A DNA stretch of 64,000 nt, taken from contig NC_015315.1 of the NCBI RefSeq assembly GCF_000193375.1, positions 124,001 through 188,000 of the forward strand, given 5' to 3'. Shown here piece after piece: positions 50,764-59,178 of the stretch (the first letter of the stretch is position 1; every line of letters begins with the position of its first letter). This DNA is from Thermoproteus uzoniensis 768-20. Its GTDB lineage: Archaea; Thermoproteota; Thermoprotei; Thermoproteales; Thermoproteaceae. The notes below the pieces were generated by a model. It was not told the DNA's origin and made no database searches. It saw nothing but the letters and a program-made list of their open reading frames with translations. A program made the translations under genes and the position numbers.

Positions 50764-51477
50764 ATGAAGGTGGTGGTCTTGGGGCTGGGCGGCTGGATAT
50801 CCAGCCCTTGGCTGGGCTACCCGGCCATATACGTCGAGACCGATAGGCGGATTCTCCTGGACGCAGGCGAGGGGACCTACGCCAAGCTGGCCCAATGCGG
50901 CCTCCCGCTCCCGGAGGTGTTGATCCTCACGCATGCCCACGGGGACCACATACTGGGCGCGCCGACCCTCCTCTTGATGGCCCGCCAGAGGGGGACTAGG
51001 ATCAAGGTCGTCGCCGCCGCCTCCGTGATGTCGTCGCTCGTGAAAATACTAGAGGCCGTGAACATGCCCCACCTGCGACAATATATGGAGCCGGTCGAGG
51101 TGCCGCCGGGCGGCGAGGCCAGAGAGGGCGATACGAGGATCGCGCTCGCCGCGGCAAGGCACTCGGTGGAGGCCGTGCACGTGAGGGTGGAGCACGGGGG
51201 GAGGTGCGTCGCCTACAGCGGGGACACAGCGCCGAGCGACGAGCTTGTCGAGCTGGCGAGGGGGTGCGACCTCTTGATACACGAGGTCTCTGGAAACCCG
51301 GGACAGGAGGAGCCGGCCCACGCCGTGGGCCACAGCACCACGAGCGACGCCGTGGAGATCGCCAGAAGGGCGGGCGTCAAGGCCCTCCTCCCCGTCCACT
51401 ACTACCTCAACACGCCTCTGGTGCCCCCCGGCGCCTACGTCTACCTGCCCTACCCATGCGCCTCGGTGGAGCTGTGA
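50764..51477 (+). CDS. Metallo-beta-lactamase fold hydrolase
   Basis: A 237-aa enzyme of the MBL/RNase Z-like kind: LTHAHGDHILG (zinc ligands), RHSVEAVHVRVEH, AYSGDTAPSD and VHYYLN. Exosite features of tRNase Z are not evident, so general phosphodiesterase or other hydrolase activity is open. GATAAATAG at about 50737-50745 is the promoter core. It is coupled by a GTGA overlap to the dephospho-CoA kinase. Confidence 0.82.
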   Translation: MKVVVLGLGGWISSPWLGYPAIYVETDRRILLDAGEGTYAKLAQCGLPLPEVLILTHAHGDHILGAPTLLLMARQRGTRIKVVAAASVMSSLVKILEAVNMPHLRQYMEPVEVPPGGEAREGDTRIALAAARHSVEAVHVRVEHGGRCVAYSGDTAPSDELVELARGCDLLIHEVSGNPGQEEPAHAVGHSTTSDAVEIARRAGVKALLPVHYYLNTPLVPPGAYVYLPYPCASVEL

Positions 51478-51983
51478 GGTGCTTGAAGGTCCCCGAAGGC
51501 CGGAGGCACCTCTTCGCCTTCCCGTACCCGGTCGCCATCTGGCGCGACCCTCCCCGGTCGGTGGAGCTCGCGGCTGAGATAGCCAGAGACCTCGGCGCCG
51601 CGAGGATCTTCACCGTAGGCGACGTCGTGACCGCCAACTTCCTCGCCGCGGGCCTCGCCCCAGACGCCGCCGCCGTCGACCTCAAGACCAGGAGGAGCGA
51701 GTACGTGAGGACTGTTGAGGCGTTCCCGAGGATCTTGAGGGTGAGGAACCCCCCAGGCTATATAACGGAGGAGGCGTGGGCCGCCGTGGAGTACGCCGTC
51801 AAGACGCCGGGGACCTTGCTGTTAGTCGACGGGGAGGAGGACATGCTCTCCCTAGCCTTTATCGCGCTGGCCCCCGACGACTCGGCCGTCGTCTACGGCC
51901 ACTATAAGGGAGCTCTAATAGTAATACCGGTAGGCAAATATAAAGAGATTAGGGAGTTGCTAAAATATATGGAGCCTTGTTAG
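51474..51983 (+). CDS. GTP-dependent dephospho-CoA kinase (DUF359)
   Basis: A 169-aa protein of the DUF359 family, shown in Thermococcus to phosphorylate dephospho-CoA with GTP in the last step of coenzyme A synthesis. Marks: FTVGDVVTANFL, VDLKTRRSEY, LLVDGEEDMLSLAFIALAP and YGHYKGALIVIPVG. GTG 51474 overlaps the previous stop (GTGA); the longer frame upstream is a shadow. Its 3' end overlaps a small minus-strand gene by 4 nt. Confidence 0.86.
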   Translation: MRCLKVPEGRRHLFAFPYPVAIWRDPPRSVELAAEIARDLGAARIFTVGDVVTANFLAAGLAPDAAAVDLKTRRSEYVRTVEAFPRILRVRNPPGYITEEAWAAVEYAVKTPGTLLLVDGEEDMLSLAFIALAPDDSAVVYGHYKGALIVIPVGKYKEIRELLKYMEPC

Positions 51984-52135
51984 TCGGTCGCCGGCGTTAG
52001 GAAGGCCTCGCGCTCGAGCTCCAGCACGATCTTCCTGGCCTCCTCAAGCAGTCGCGCGGCCTCTATGTAGCCGTGTTCGTAGAGCTCGCTCGACAGTCTG
52101 GCCAGCTCGTCGGCCATCTTAGGGTTGGGCTGCAT
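51980..52135 (-). CDS. Small helical protein, 51 aa
   Basis: A 51-aa acidic helical protein, MQPNPKMADELARLSSEL onward, with a likely helix pair (about residues 7-20 and 22-44) and the tail FLTPATD. Function unknown. AAATAAATA at about 52156-52166 lies 25 nt before its ATG, and codon use matches neighbours. It converges on the dephospho-CoA kinase gene, overlapping by 4 nt. Confidence 0.65.
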   Translation of the reverse strand: MQPNPKMADELARLSSELYEHGYIEAARLLEEARKIVLELEREAFLTPATD

Positions 52136-52196
52136 AGGGGTAGGACTGCTCCACTATTTATTTCTTTCGTCTTCTGGTGAAATGATTTATCGTCAA

Positions 52197-53012
52197 TTAT
52201 CGTAAATTACCGATCCGCCAGCGCCCCTCCTCGTCGGGATGCGCCTTGCCCTCGGCCGCCAGCTTCGTGAGCACCGCCCTGACGATGACGGAGGTCAGCA
52301 ACACGTTCTCCCAGCTCCTCTCGGCGTCCAGCTCCTTCAATACCTTCACGGCGATCTCGGTGGGCTCCCCCGGCAACATGGACTCCACGAGCTTCACCGA
52401 CCTCTCCACGGCCGATCTGTTGACCTCCACGAGCTCCTTCACCCTCTTCTTGCTGCCGGCCACAGGCCCGTGGCCCATCACGAGAGTCTCCGGCTCGAGA
52501 GACTCTATCCTGTCCAGAGACGCCAGGAAGAGGTCCACGTCGTTGAGGTAGGGCACTCCGTACCTCTTAAGCACCATATCGCCGAATATGGCGTCGCCGG
52601 CGTACAGGACCCCCTCGACGAGATACCCGACGTGGCCGAACGTGTGGCCTCTCAGATCGACGACCTCTATGTTCTCGACCCTATCGCCAGGCCTCACCAG
52701 CCCGGCCACCGCGAGGTCGCGCCCGACGTATAGGGCGTCGGGCACGTAGAAGCCGTGGGTGAAGAAGAGGCGGGCCCTGGTGTTGGACACGAGGATCTCC
52801 TCGCCCCATGGGGCGTATACCTCGGCCCCGTCCGGCACCGCGGATAGGTGGTCGGCGTGGTGGTGGGTTAGAAGAACCGTCGGCCTCCCGCCGACGGCCT
52901 TGAGAATCTCGGCGGCTCTCTCGGCGGGGTTGCCGGGATCTATCACGTATCTGCCCACTATCAACGTGTTGGGAGATCCCTTGAGCAACGATATGCCCTT
53001 ACGCAACTCCAT
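52197..53012 (-). CDS. Metallo-beta-lactamase fold hydrolase (glyoxalase II-like)
   Basis: A 271-aa protein with LTHHHADHLSA, DLRGHTFGHVGYLV, LYAGDAIFGD and VMGHGPVAG, the zinc ligands of MBL thiolesterases. The C-terminal 70 residues are helical and may bind substrate. It is not close to the MBL protein at 50764. A TATA-like TATATATAG lies at about 53030-53040. Downstream of tiaS on the same strand. Confidence 0.82.
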   Translation of the reverse strand: MELRKGISLLKGSPNTLIVGRYVIDPGNPAERAAEILKAVGGRPTVLLTHHHADHLSAVPDGAEVYAPWGEEILVSNTRARLFFTHGFYVPDALYVGRDLAVAGLVRPGDRVENIEVVDLRGHTFGHVGYLVEGVLYAGDAIFGDMVLKRYGVPYLNDVDLFLASLDRIESLEPETLVMGHGPVAGSKKRVKELVEVNRSAVERSVKLVESMLPGEPTEIAVKVLKELDAERSWENVLLTSVIVRAVLTKLAAEGKAHPDEEGRWRIGNLR

Positions 53013-53039
53013 GGGGATCTTTCCGGGGCCCTATATATA

Positions 53040-54281
53040 CTATCTAATCCAGCCCTCGGCCTTTCCCACCAAATCCACCGGCGTGGGGTCTAGGCCGGGC
53101 GGCTTGAAGAGGTGCCGCCACTCGCCGGGCCTCGGGACGTAGAGCCCGCGCTCCGACGTGGATAGGAAATAGCGCACCTCGGCCGTCTTGAACACCGTGC
53201 CGCACTTGACGCACCGCCGGCCCTTCCCTCTGCCCAAGCTCTCCAAGGCGCCGCCGCAGTACGGACACCTCGGCGTCTGTCTGACGACCCTATATATCAC
53301 CTCCATGGACTCTATATATAGATAGAGGCCGCCGGCCCTCGGCTTGACGCCGCCCCTCAGCTCCACGTAACACCCGACGCACCTCTCCAACGCCGCGGCG
53401 ATCTTCCCAAGATGCCTATAGGCGACAGCCACGAGGCCGTTGGAAAGCCCGGCGAAGACGTGGCGTCTATGCCTCTTGGCCCAAAGCACCAGAGCCTTGG
53501 TCCTATACACGGAGTAGGGGAGAGGCCTATCGGGCAACACGCCCAGCTCTATGTGGGCGTCCGTGGCCTGGTTCGTGCGGTATATCACCCAGCCCGCCGG
53601 CCTCACGCCGTTGGCCTCGAGGAAACGCGCCGCGTAGACAAGGTGGGGCGGCGAAAGGCCGCGCACGCCGTAGAGGACGGGGTCGGGCCCCCTCGGCTCT
53701 ATGAGGACTCTCCTCCCGTCGAGGTTGTGGAACGTGAAGGGATATGTCAAGAGCTCCATGGCCTCGACAAGGCCCGGCCCTATGGCGGGCCTCTCGCCCT
53801 CCCTATACGCCAGGAGCTCGAAGGTGGACTTAGGCAACTCGGCCCCCACAGCGGCCACGGCCCCGATCGTCCCGCGGCCGCCCCAGAGCCTGACGCCGAC
53901 AACCCTCTCCACCACGCTCCTCGGCACTATCTGGGAGAGAGCGAGTCTGTAGACCCGCCTGGCCCTCTCCGGCACCTGTCCCACCGCCATGGCGACGCCG
54001 GGGCTCGTCTTGCCTGTGACGTCCGCGTTTTCAGAGACTGTCTTGACGGCCAGCTCCCATAGGTCCTCCTCGGCGCCTTCCGGCGCGTCGAGTACTAGAG
54101 CCACCGCGGCGTTGCCTCTGGTCTTGAAGGGGACGTAGGGGTTCAGCCTTATGAGGCGGGGGTAGTCGGCCAAGATATCGCCGTATTTCCTCAAGATCTC
54201 CTTCACCAGCTTGTAGCCCACGTAGGTCGTGCAACCCCCTCTATGGGAGTCGGTGTCGTCTATCCCGATGTGGACCAACAC
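53040..54281 (-). CDS. tiaS: tRNA(Ile2) 2-agmatinylcytidine synthetase TiaS
   Basis: A 413-aa enzyme that converts C34 of tRNA-Ile(CAU) to agmatidine so that it reads AUA. It begins MLVHIGIDDTDSHRGGCTTY, the TiaS start, continues with NADVTGKTSPGVAMA and ends with a zinc ribbon, CPYCGGAL and CVKCGTVF. The start GTG is one base after the stop of the sugar permease gene, so this essential tRNA enzyme is probably co-transcribed with a transporter. Confidence 0.92.
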   Translation of the reverse strand: MLVHIGIDDTDSHRGGCTTYVGYKLVKEILRKYGDILADYPRLIRLNPYVPFKTRGNAAVALVLDAPEGAEEDLWELAVKTVSENADVTGKTSPGVAMAVGQVPERARRVYRLALSQIVPRSVVERVVGVRLWGGRGTIGAVAAVGAELPKSTFELLAYREGERPAIGPGLVEAMELLTYPFTFHNLDGRRVLIEPRGPDPVLYGVRGLSPPHLVYAARFLEANGVRPAGWVIYRTNQATDAHIELGVLPDRPLPYSVYRTKALVLWAKRHRRHVFAGLSNGLVAVAYRHLGKIAAALERCVGCYVELRGGVKPRAGGLYLYIESMEVIYRVVRQTPRCPYCGGALESLGRGKGRRCVKCGTVFKTAEVRYFLSTSERGLYVPRPGEWRHLFKPPGLDPTPVDLVGKAEGWIR

Positions 54282-54282
54282 G

Positions 54283-55965
54283 TCAGCCCTTCAGCCCGCC
54301 GATGTTAAAGCCCTCCAGCAACTTGCCCAGTATGAGGTAGTTCAACACCATCACCGGCAGGGCAACCACAAGGGCCGAGGCGGCCAACATGCCCCAGTCC
54401 ACGGCCTCGCTCGTTATGGACTCTATGGCGTAGATGGTCACAGTCTGGGCGCCCGTCGGTGGGAAGTTAAACGCCCAGGGAGTCTCGGTGAGGACTATGG
54501 GGTAGAAGAGCAGGTGCCAGTTAACTATGAAAGACAGAACGAACATAGTGTACCAAGCGCTGGCAGTTATCGGCGCTATTACCCTGAACAGCATCCGGGT
54601 CGACGACACGCCTTCAAGCTCCGCTATTTCTTGGTACTCGTTGGGCACGTCCCTATATATGTTGAAGAAGATCCAGGCAGAGAGCGTGACAGTGAACAGC
54701 GGGGTGGACAGTATTAAGGCCCACCACGTGTTGAGTAGATTGGCGGCCGAGAAGAAGAGGTAGATGGGCAGTATGAAGCTCGCCGAGGGCAACGAGTAGA
54801 GGTATATCGTCAAGAGAAGCAACCAGTATATGTTGTTCTTCGACATTATGTAGGCCGCGGTCCCCGCCAAGACTACAGATATGGCGGCCGCCGCAAGGCC
54901 CACGACCACGTTAGTGGCTATGTAGGGCACCGCGCCGGACAGCGCCTTTTGGAAGTACCGATCTGTGAACACGTTTGGGTAGAGCACCGGAGGGCTCACG
55001 AAGTCGTACTGGGTAGGCCTAAAGGCTATCACGAACATCCAGTATATCGGGAAGAGCAGGAAGAGGAGGATCAAGGCCGTGGCTATCCACAACAACGCGT
55101 CGTATAGCTTGTCCGGGATCCTGACGGGCGGGAGCTTGACGTAGAGCCCCCCTCTGCTCTTCATCACGGCCAGCAAAACCACCGCGGGGACTGTGGCCAT
55201 CGCGGCGAGCAGAGCCGCGGCGGCTTCCCCGGCTTGGAAATCCCCTATGAAGTAGAGCAGGTCGTACACCATCAACGGGAGCGTAGTCGAGGAGTAGCCG
55301 GGCCCTCCCTGGGTTAAAATAAACGGTATGTCGAAGTTGCCCAGCTGGATTACGAATATTATCAAGAACGCCGTAGCCACTATCTTGAAGACGTACGGCA
55401 AAGCGACCCCGCTGTAGTACTGGGACTCCGACGCCCCGTCCACCTGGGCGACCTCGCGCATCTCCTTGCCTATGGCCTTGAACCCGCCGATTATGACGAG
55501 GTAGGCGAACGAGACGCTGCTCCAGATCCCCACTATGGAGACCGCCCATATGGAGAGGCCGGGCACTGTGGTCAGATTGAGCCTGGGCAAGTGCAGGAAT
55601 TTTATAAGGTAGTAGAGCGGGCCGTAGAGCGGATCGAACATCGTGTACCAGACCATCGTCGACGCCGTGAAGGGTATGGTATATGGCGAAAGTATGAGGA
55701 GGGAGAGCGGCATCTGCCACCTCTTCGGGAGGCTGTCGACTCTTATGGCCAACACCAGCGCCAGCAAGGTGGCGAAGAGGGCTGAGGTGGCGGCGAAGAG
55801 GAGCGTGTTCTCCACAGCCAGCTGGAAAGTGCCTGGAGGGAAGTCGAGGAACAGCGCCTTGATGGACGACAAGTTCAGGCCGACGAAGTAGAACGTCAGG
55901 GCGAACGGGATGAGGCCGAAGCCGGCTATGTACGCGATATAGGGCACAAGCCACCACCTCCTCAT
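54283..55965 (-). CDS. Fused sugar ABC permease (MalF-like plus MalG-like)
   Basis: A 560-aa membrane protein containing both permease subunits of a CUT1-type sugar transporter in one chain. Residues about 1-275 are MalF-like, with EAA loop MREVAQVDGASESQYYSGVA; residues about 290-560 are MalG-like, with EAA loop YQEIAELEGVSSTRMLFRVI. Each half has six membrane helices. A linker (KSRGGLYVKLPPVRIPDKLY) joins them. No ATPase gene is next to it, so a shared MalK-type ATPase must serve. An ATTAAAAC core lies about 25 nt before the ATG. Confidence 0.87.
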   Translation of the reverse strand: MRRWWLVPYIAYIAGFGLIPFALTFYFVGLNLSSIKALFLDFPPGTFQLAVENTLLFAATSALFATLLALVLAIRVDSLPKRWQMPLSLLILSPYTIPFTASTMVWYTMFDPLYGPLYYLIKFLHLPRLNLTTVPGLSIWAVSIVGIWSSVSFAYLVIIGGFKAIGKEMREVAQVDGASESQYYSGVALPYVFKIVATAFLIIFVIQLGNFDIPFILTQGGPGYSSTTLPLMVYDLLYFIGDFQAGEAAAALLAAMATVPAVVLLAVMKSRGGLYVKLPPVRIPDKLYDALLWIATALILLFLLFPIYWMFVIAFRPTQYDFVSPPVLYPNVFTDRYFQKALSGAVPYIATNVVVGLAAAAISVVLAGTAAYIMSKNNIYWLLLLTIYLYSLPSASFILPIYLFFSAANLLNTWWALILSTPLFTVTLSAWIFFNIYRDVPNEYQEIAELEGVSSTRMLFRVIAPITASAWYTMFVLSFIVNWHLLFYPIVLTETPWAFNFPPTGAQTVTIYAIESITSEAVDWGMLAASALVVALPVMVLNYLILGKLLEGFNIGGLKG

Positions 55966-55998
55966 CGGGGAGTGGAAAAAGGGTAGGTTTTAATGGGT
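55966..55998 (-). terminator. Spacer with T-run between sugar-binding protein and permease genes
   Basis: After the binding-protein stop the minus strand has an ATTAAAAC core and then CCCTTTTTCC just before the permease gene. As in the Dpp-type operon, partial termination plus an internal promoter would explain a higher level of binding protein. Confidence 0.3.
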
Positions 55999-57498
55999 TC
56001 AGCCGCAGGCTCCGTACGTCTGCCTCAACGCGTTTATCCAAGAAGCGGCCGCCGTGTCCATCGCCGTCTTGGCGTCGATCTGGCCCATGAGGTATTGGTA
56101 CACCGCTTGGTTGAACGTGGGTATCAGGACCTGGGCCGTGGGCGGAATGTTGGGCGGATTGGCCCACGCCTTCTGGGCGGCCGTGTACACGGCTTGTAGG
56201 AGCTCCTTGTCGTGGGCGCTCAGCGTCTGGTTGCTCAACAGCATCAGGTAGGCCTCCTTGGATATGGGGAAGTGGCGGAAGCGCAGGAACTCGTAGACCT
56301 GTACCTGCGGCGAGACCAAGAAGGCCAAGAACTGGAGGGCGAGGTCCACATGCTCCGAGTACTTATTCACTGCGAGGAAGGTGGTGCCCGTCTCGGCATA
56401 GCCTCCGGGAAGCCAGCCCAGACAGGTGTCGTTGTAGACAGCCGGGGGCAGATAGGACAGCTGGCTGGTGAAGAATATGACCGCGGGGGCGTACTGGGCG
56501 TATAGCTGGGGGTCGTTGTTGTAGGAGACGGGCGTCTCGTTGGGCGGCGGCTCGTAAGACACAAGCTCCTTGTAGACCCTCAACGCCTCTATGCCCTCCG
56601 TGGTGTTGAAGTCGGGGAGCGGGTAGGGGCAGTTGGGCGCCGGCGCGCCGTAGAACATTATGTTGAATGTCGGGAGGCCGCCCAGCCTGCCCTTGTTGAG
56701 ATCGGGGCTGTTCATGTACCACCACCCGAAGACGGCCGGATACGCGTCTATGATGTCGTGCGACGGGTCGTCAGCTATTATTACTCCGTATTTGGTTATG
56801 TGATGGCCGACGAAGAACTGGTCGACGTGGAGCACCACCGTCCAGTTCTGCCAAGTCGCAGGGTTGAGCTCCTCGTGGTACTCGTCGTAGAACTCCTGGG
56901 CCAGGGTCTGGTTGTTGAAGAGGGAACAACGGTAGGCCAGAGTGAATAGGTCCGTCTCGAAGGGCACGCCTATGTAGACGGTCTGGCCGTTGGTCGTGTT
57001 GTAGTAGACGCCGCCGAAGTCCACCTGCGGCTCTATCAAGTCGCTCATGTTGAACAACGTGCCGATGTAGGGATTGAGCGGGACCACGTAGGGCACGAAC
57101 CTCAAGGAGGACGTCGAGGTGAACTCCACCAGGTCGTACTTAGAGGAGTGCGCCTGCAGCGCCGTGAGCTCGTTGGTCAGATACTGGCTGAACGGGTAAG
57201 TTATCACCACCACCTTCACGTTGGGGTGCAATTTGCTGAAGAGCTCGCCGGCGAATTGTATATAGTCGGCGGTTATGTCCTTGTAGGCCACAACGTAAAG
57301 CGTGACGTTCTGCGTGGTCGTCGCAGTGGAGGTCGACGTAGTGGCCGAGGATGTCGCGGCCGATGTAGTTGGAGCCGTTGTCGGAGTCGGCGGGGCCTTC
57401 TGTTGCGAGCTCAACACGTATAGCAGAGCCGCGGCGATCGCGATTACCAAGACCACCACGATTGCTATCGCCGCGCCTCGGGAGATCCCCCTTAACAT
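55999..57498 (-). CDS. Sugar ABC transporter substrate-binding protein (CUT1 type)
   Basis: A 499-aa lipoprotein-like binding protein. An N-terminal membrane helix (AAIAIVVVLVIAIAAALLYVL) holds it outside the membrane, then a Thr/Ser/Ala-rich linker of about 30 residues, then the family-1 binding fold starting VTLYVVAYKDITADYIQFAGE. No Cys lipobox is seen. Many N-X-S/T sites in the outer part (NTTNGQT, NMSD, NQT) could be N-glycosylated by the STT3 enzyme of this window. First gene of the transporter operon; TATA at about 57515-57524. Confidence 0.87.
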   Translation of the reverse strand: MLRGISRGAAIAIVVVLVIAIAAALLYVLSSQQKAPPTPTTAPTTSAATSSATTSTSTATTTQNVTLYVVAYKDITADYIQFAGELFSKLHPNVKVVVITYPFSQYLTNELTALQAHSSKYDLVEFTSTSSLRFVPYVVPLNPYIGTLFNMSDLIEPQVDFGGVYYNTTNGQTVYIGVPFETDLFTLAYRCSLFNNQTLAQEFYDEYHEELNPATWQNWTVVLHVDQFFVGHHITKYGVIIADDPSHDIIDAYPAVFGWWYMNSPDLNKGRLGGLPTFNIMFYGAPAPNCPYPLPDFNTTEGIEALRVYKELVSYEPPPNETPVSYNNDPQLYAQYAPAVIFFTSQLSYLPPAVYNDTCLGWLPGGYAETGTTFLAVNKYSEHVDLALQFLAFLVSPQVQVYEFLRFRHFPISKEAYLMLLSNQTLSAHDKELLQAVYTAAQKAWANPPNIPPTAQVLIPTFNQAVYQYLMGQIDAKTAMDTAAASWINALRQTYGACG

Positions 57499-57532
57499 AG
57501 GGGCGTGTGGCCACGTTATTTAAAGATTTCCA

Positions 57533-57556
57533 GAGAAAGCGCCTCGGCAGAGGCGC
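57533..57556 (-). terminator. Hairpin terminator after the HAD gene
   Basis: GCGCCTC (57539-57545) and GAGGCGC (57550-57556) form a perfect 7-bp stem with a 4-nt loop, just after the HAD stop on the minus strand and followed by TTTCTC. It separates the HAD transcript from the sugar transporter operon. Confidence 0.45.
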
Positions 57557-57561
57557 GGCGG

Positions 57562-58269
57562 CTACTTGGCCGACTCGAGATTGGCCAAGACCTGCCTGAC
57601 ATATCTCGGGAGCTCTTCGTAGGCGATCGGTATGGCTCCCTCCACCGGAAGATCCCTATTGAGGGCGTGCCTCACGACAATCCTCACGTCGGCCTCCGCC
57701 CAGGCCGGCAGATCGTTCTCGCTATCGCCCATATAGACCACGTGATCTACGCCGAGGAGCGCCTTGAGGAGCCTCACCGCGCGCCCCTTATCCACGTCGG
57801 CGCCGTATATGTCGACGAAGGGGTGGCGCGAGTACCTCACCAACTTGAGGCCCAGGGAGGCGGCCTCGTCCAAGACCCGGTCGAGCCCGCGGGGCGGGGC
57901 GCCGCGCTCCCTCCAGTCTATTGTGACGCCAGCGAGCCTCCCGTCCCAAGTCCTCTTGGCCTCCACCAACGCGTCCAGCGAGCCGGCGGATCTGAGGACG
58001 CGGTCCAGCTCGGCCGACCTAAGCCTCTCGAACACCGCCACGTAGCCGCCCGCCCTCACCTCTATGCCGTTCACGCACGCGTAGGCCGCCGCGAAGGGCA
58101 CGGCCCTCGCGGCGAGGCCGCACTCCTTGGTTGTCACGACAGCGAGGGGAATTCTGTGGGCCAGCTCCCTCAAGGCGTACTCAAGCTCTAGAGGGAGGGA
58201 GGGGTCCCTCCTCATAAGCTCCGGCGGCACCAGAGTCCCGTCCAGGTCGGCGAACAGCGCGATCGACAC
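57562..58269 (-). CDS. HAD superfamily phosphatase (subclass IIB, sugar-phosphatase-like)
   Basis: A 235-aa HAD enzyme: motif I ADLDGTLVPP, motif II VTTKE, Lys in DVDKGRAV and motif III YMGDSENDLPAW. The cap between motifs II and III is of the IIB kind found in trehalose-, sucrose- and mannosylglycerate-phosphate phosphatases. The sugar phosphate is not shown. GTG 58269 has its own GCTTTAAGCAT element about 23 nt upstream. Confidence 0.82.
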   Translation of the reverse strand: MSIALFADLDGTLVPPELMRRDPSLPLELEYALRELAHRIPLAVVTTKECGLAARAVPFAAAYACVNGIEVRAGGYVAVFERLRSAELDRVLRSAGSLDALVEAKRTWDGRLAGVTIDWRERGAPPRGLDRVLDEAASLGLKLVRYSRHPFVDIYGADVDKGRAVRLLKALLGVDHVVYMGDSENDLPAWAEADVRIVVRHALNRDLPVEGAIPIAYEELPRYVRQVLANLESAK

Positions 58270-58298
58270 CTGGGGCGGTGCGCCCTATGCTTAAAGCT

Positions 58299-58679
58299 TT
58301 ACGCCTCCAGAAGCCTCGCTATCCCGTAGTCGTCCACTATGACGACCGCGCCGCGGAGGGCCTCGCGCCACCAGGGCTTGGCTAGGGCTTTCAGAGCCTC
58401 CTCGGGAGTCCAGCATATGGGCTCCAGCCTAGGCGGCGCGTCGGAGAGCTCCACGCACCTCACCACGAAGTCCACGCCGGCGAAGCGCTCCGAGACCACC
58501 ACCGCGTCGACGTCGCTCCAGAGGTTGAAGTCGCCCCTCGCGTAGGAGCCGTAGAGGATGACAGTCACCTTGCCCAGCCTCTCCCTAAGCCTCTCCGCGT
58601 ACCGCCTCAGCTCGTCCACGACGGCCTCCCTCTCCAGAAGCCTCGCCCTTATCACCTCGTCGATCGGCACGGCGAACAC
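58299..58679 (-). CDS. MNT-type nucleotidyltransferase (antitoxin of HEPN/MNT pair)
   Basis: A 126-aa minimal nucleotidyltransferase. The active site follows GSX10DXD exactly: GSYARGDFNLWSDVD. In HEPN/MNT systems this enzyme adds AMP to the HEPN toxin and silences it. The start is uncertain between GTG 58679 and GTG 58670, both within the end of the HEPN gene; GGGGTG upstream of 58670 would serve as a ribosome site. Confidence 0.8.
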   Translation of the reverse strand: MFAVPIDEVIRARLLEREAVVDELRRYAERLRERLGKVTVILYGSYARGDFNLWSDVDAVVVSERFAGVDFVVRCVELSDAPPRLEPICWTPEEALKALAKPWWREALRGAVVIVDDYGIARLLEA

Positions 58680-59071
58680 CCCTTCACCCAATCGATTAGG
58701 GCCCGGGCGCATTCGGCCGCCTCGACCGCCTCTTCGCGGGTATACCGCTCGTACGGGACGCCCTCAGCCAAGGCGTCGGGGTAACGCGGCGTGACGTACA
58801 TCTTGTCTAAATAGCCGACGCAGAACTTGAGCCTCTCGGCGACGCCGCCGCAGAGGCCCGAGAGCTCGTTGAACAACGCGACCAGGTTGTGGCCGAAGGC
58901 GGGCTTGCCGAGGGCCCTCAGAAGCGCTTTGATGGCGAACTCGGCCGCCTGTTGCGCCTTGAAGCAAGCCCACGCGTATGCCTGAAGCCCCATGTCGCCC
59001 TCTATCGATCTGTACGTGTACTCCGCCTGCTTAATCCACCTGTCGTACTCCTCGCAGTCGAGAGGCTCCAC
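58652..59071 (-). CDS. HEPN domain protein (toxin-like partner)
   Basis: A 139-aa four-helix HEPN protein: YDRWIKQAEYTYRSIEGD, AWACFKAQQAAEFAIKALL and GKPAFGHNLVALF. The RNase motif RX4-6H of active HEPN toxins is not evident: the only nearby Arg is eight residues before the His. It may be inactive as an RNase or of the substrate-binding archaeal class. Overlaps the MNT gene. A TATA-like ATTAATAG lies at about 59088-59098. Confidence 0.82.
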   Translation of the reverse strand: MEPLDCEEYDRWIKQAEYTYRSIEGDMGLQAYAWACFKAQQAAEFAIKALLRALGKPAFGHNLVALFNELSGLCGGVAERLKFCVGYLDKMYVTPRYPDALAEGVPYERYTREEAVEAAECARALIDWVKGCSPCRSTR

Positions 59072-59149
59072 GGCATTCCCGGAGCCCCTCTATTAATCCT
59101 TTGGCCAACGGGCATCGATGGGCCATACACTAAGGTTATACGGTGTTTC

Positions 59150-59169
59150 AAAAAGGCGAGCTATCGCCT
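59150..59169 (-). terminator. Hairpin terminator after tRNA-Ala
   Basis: On the minus strand AGGCGA-TAGC-TCGCCT, a 6-bp stem, is followed directly by a run of T (plus-strand A's at 59150-59154). It starts about 10 nt after the tRNA 3' end. Confidence 0.5.
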
Positions 59170-59178
59170 CCAGATGAG

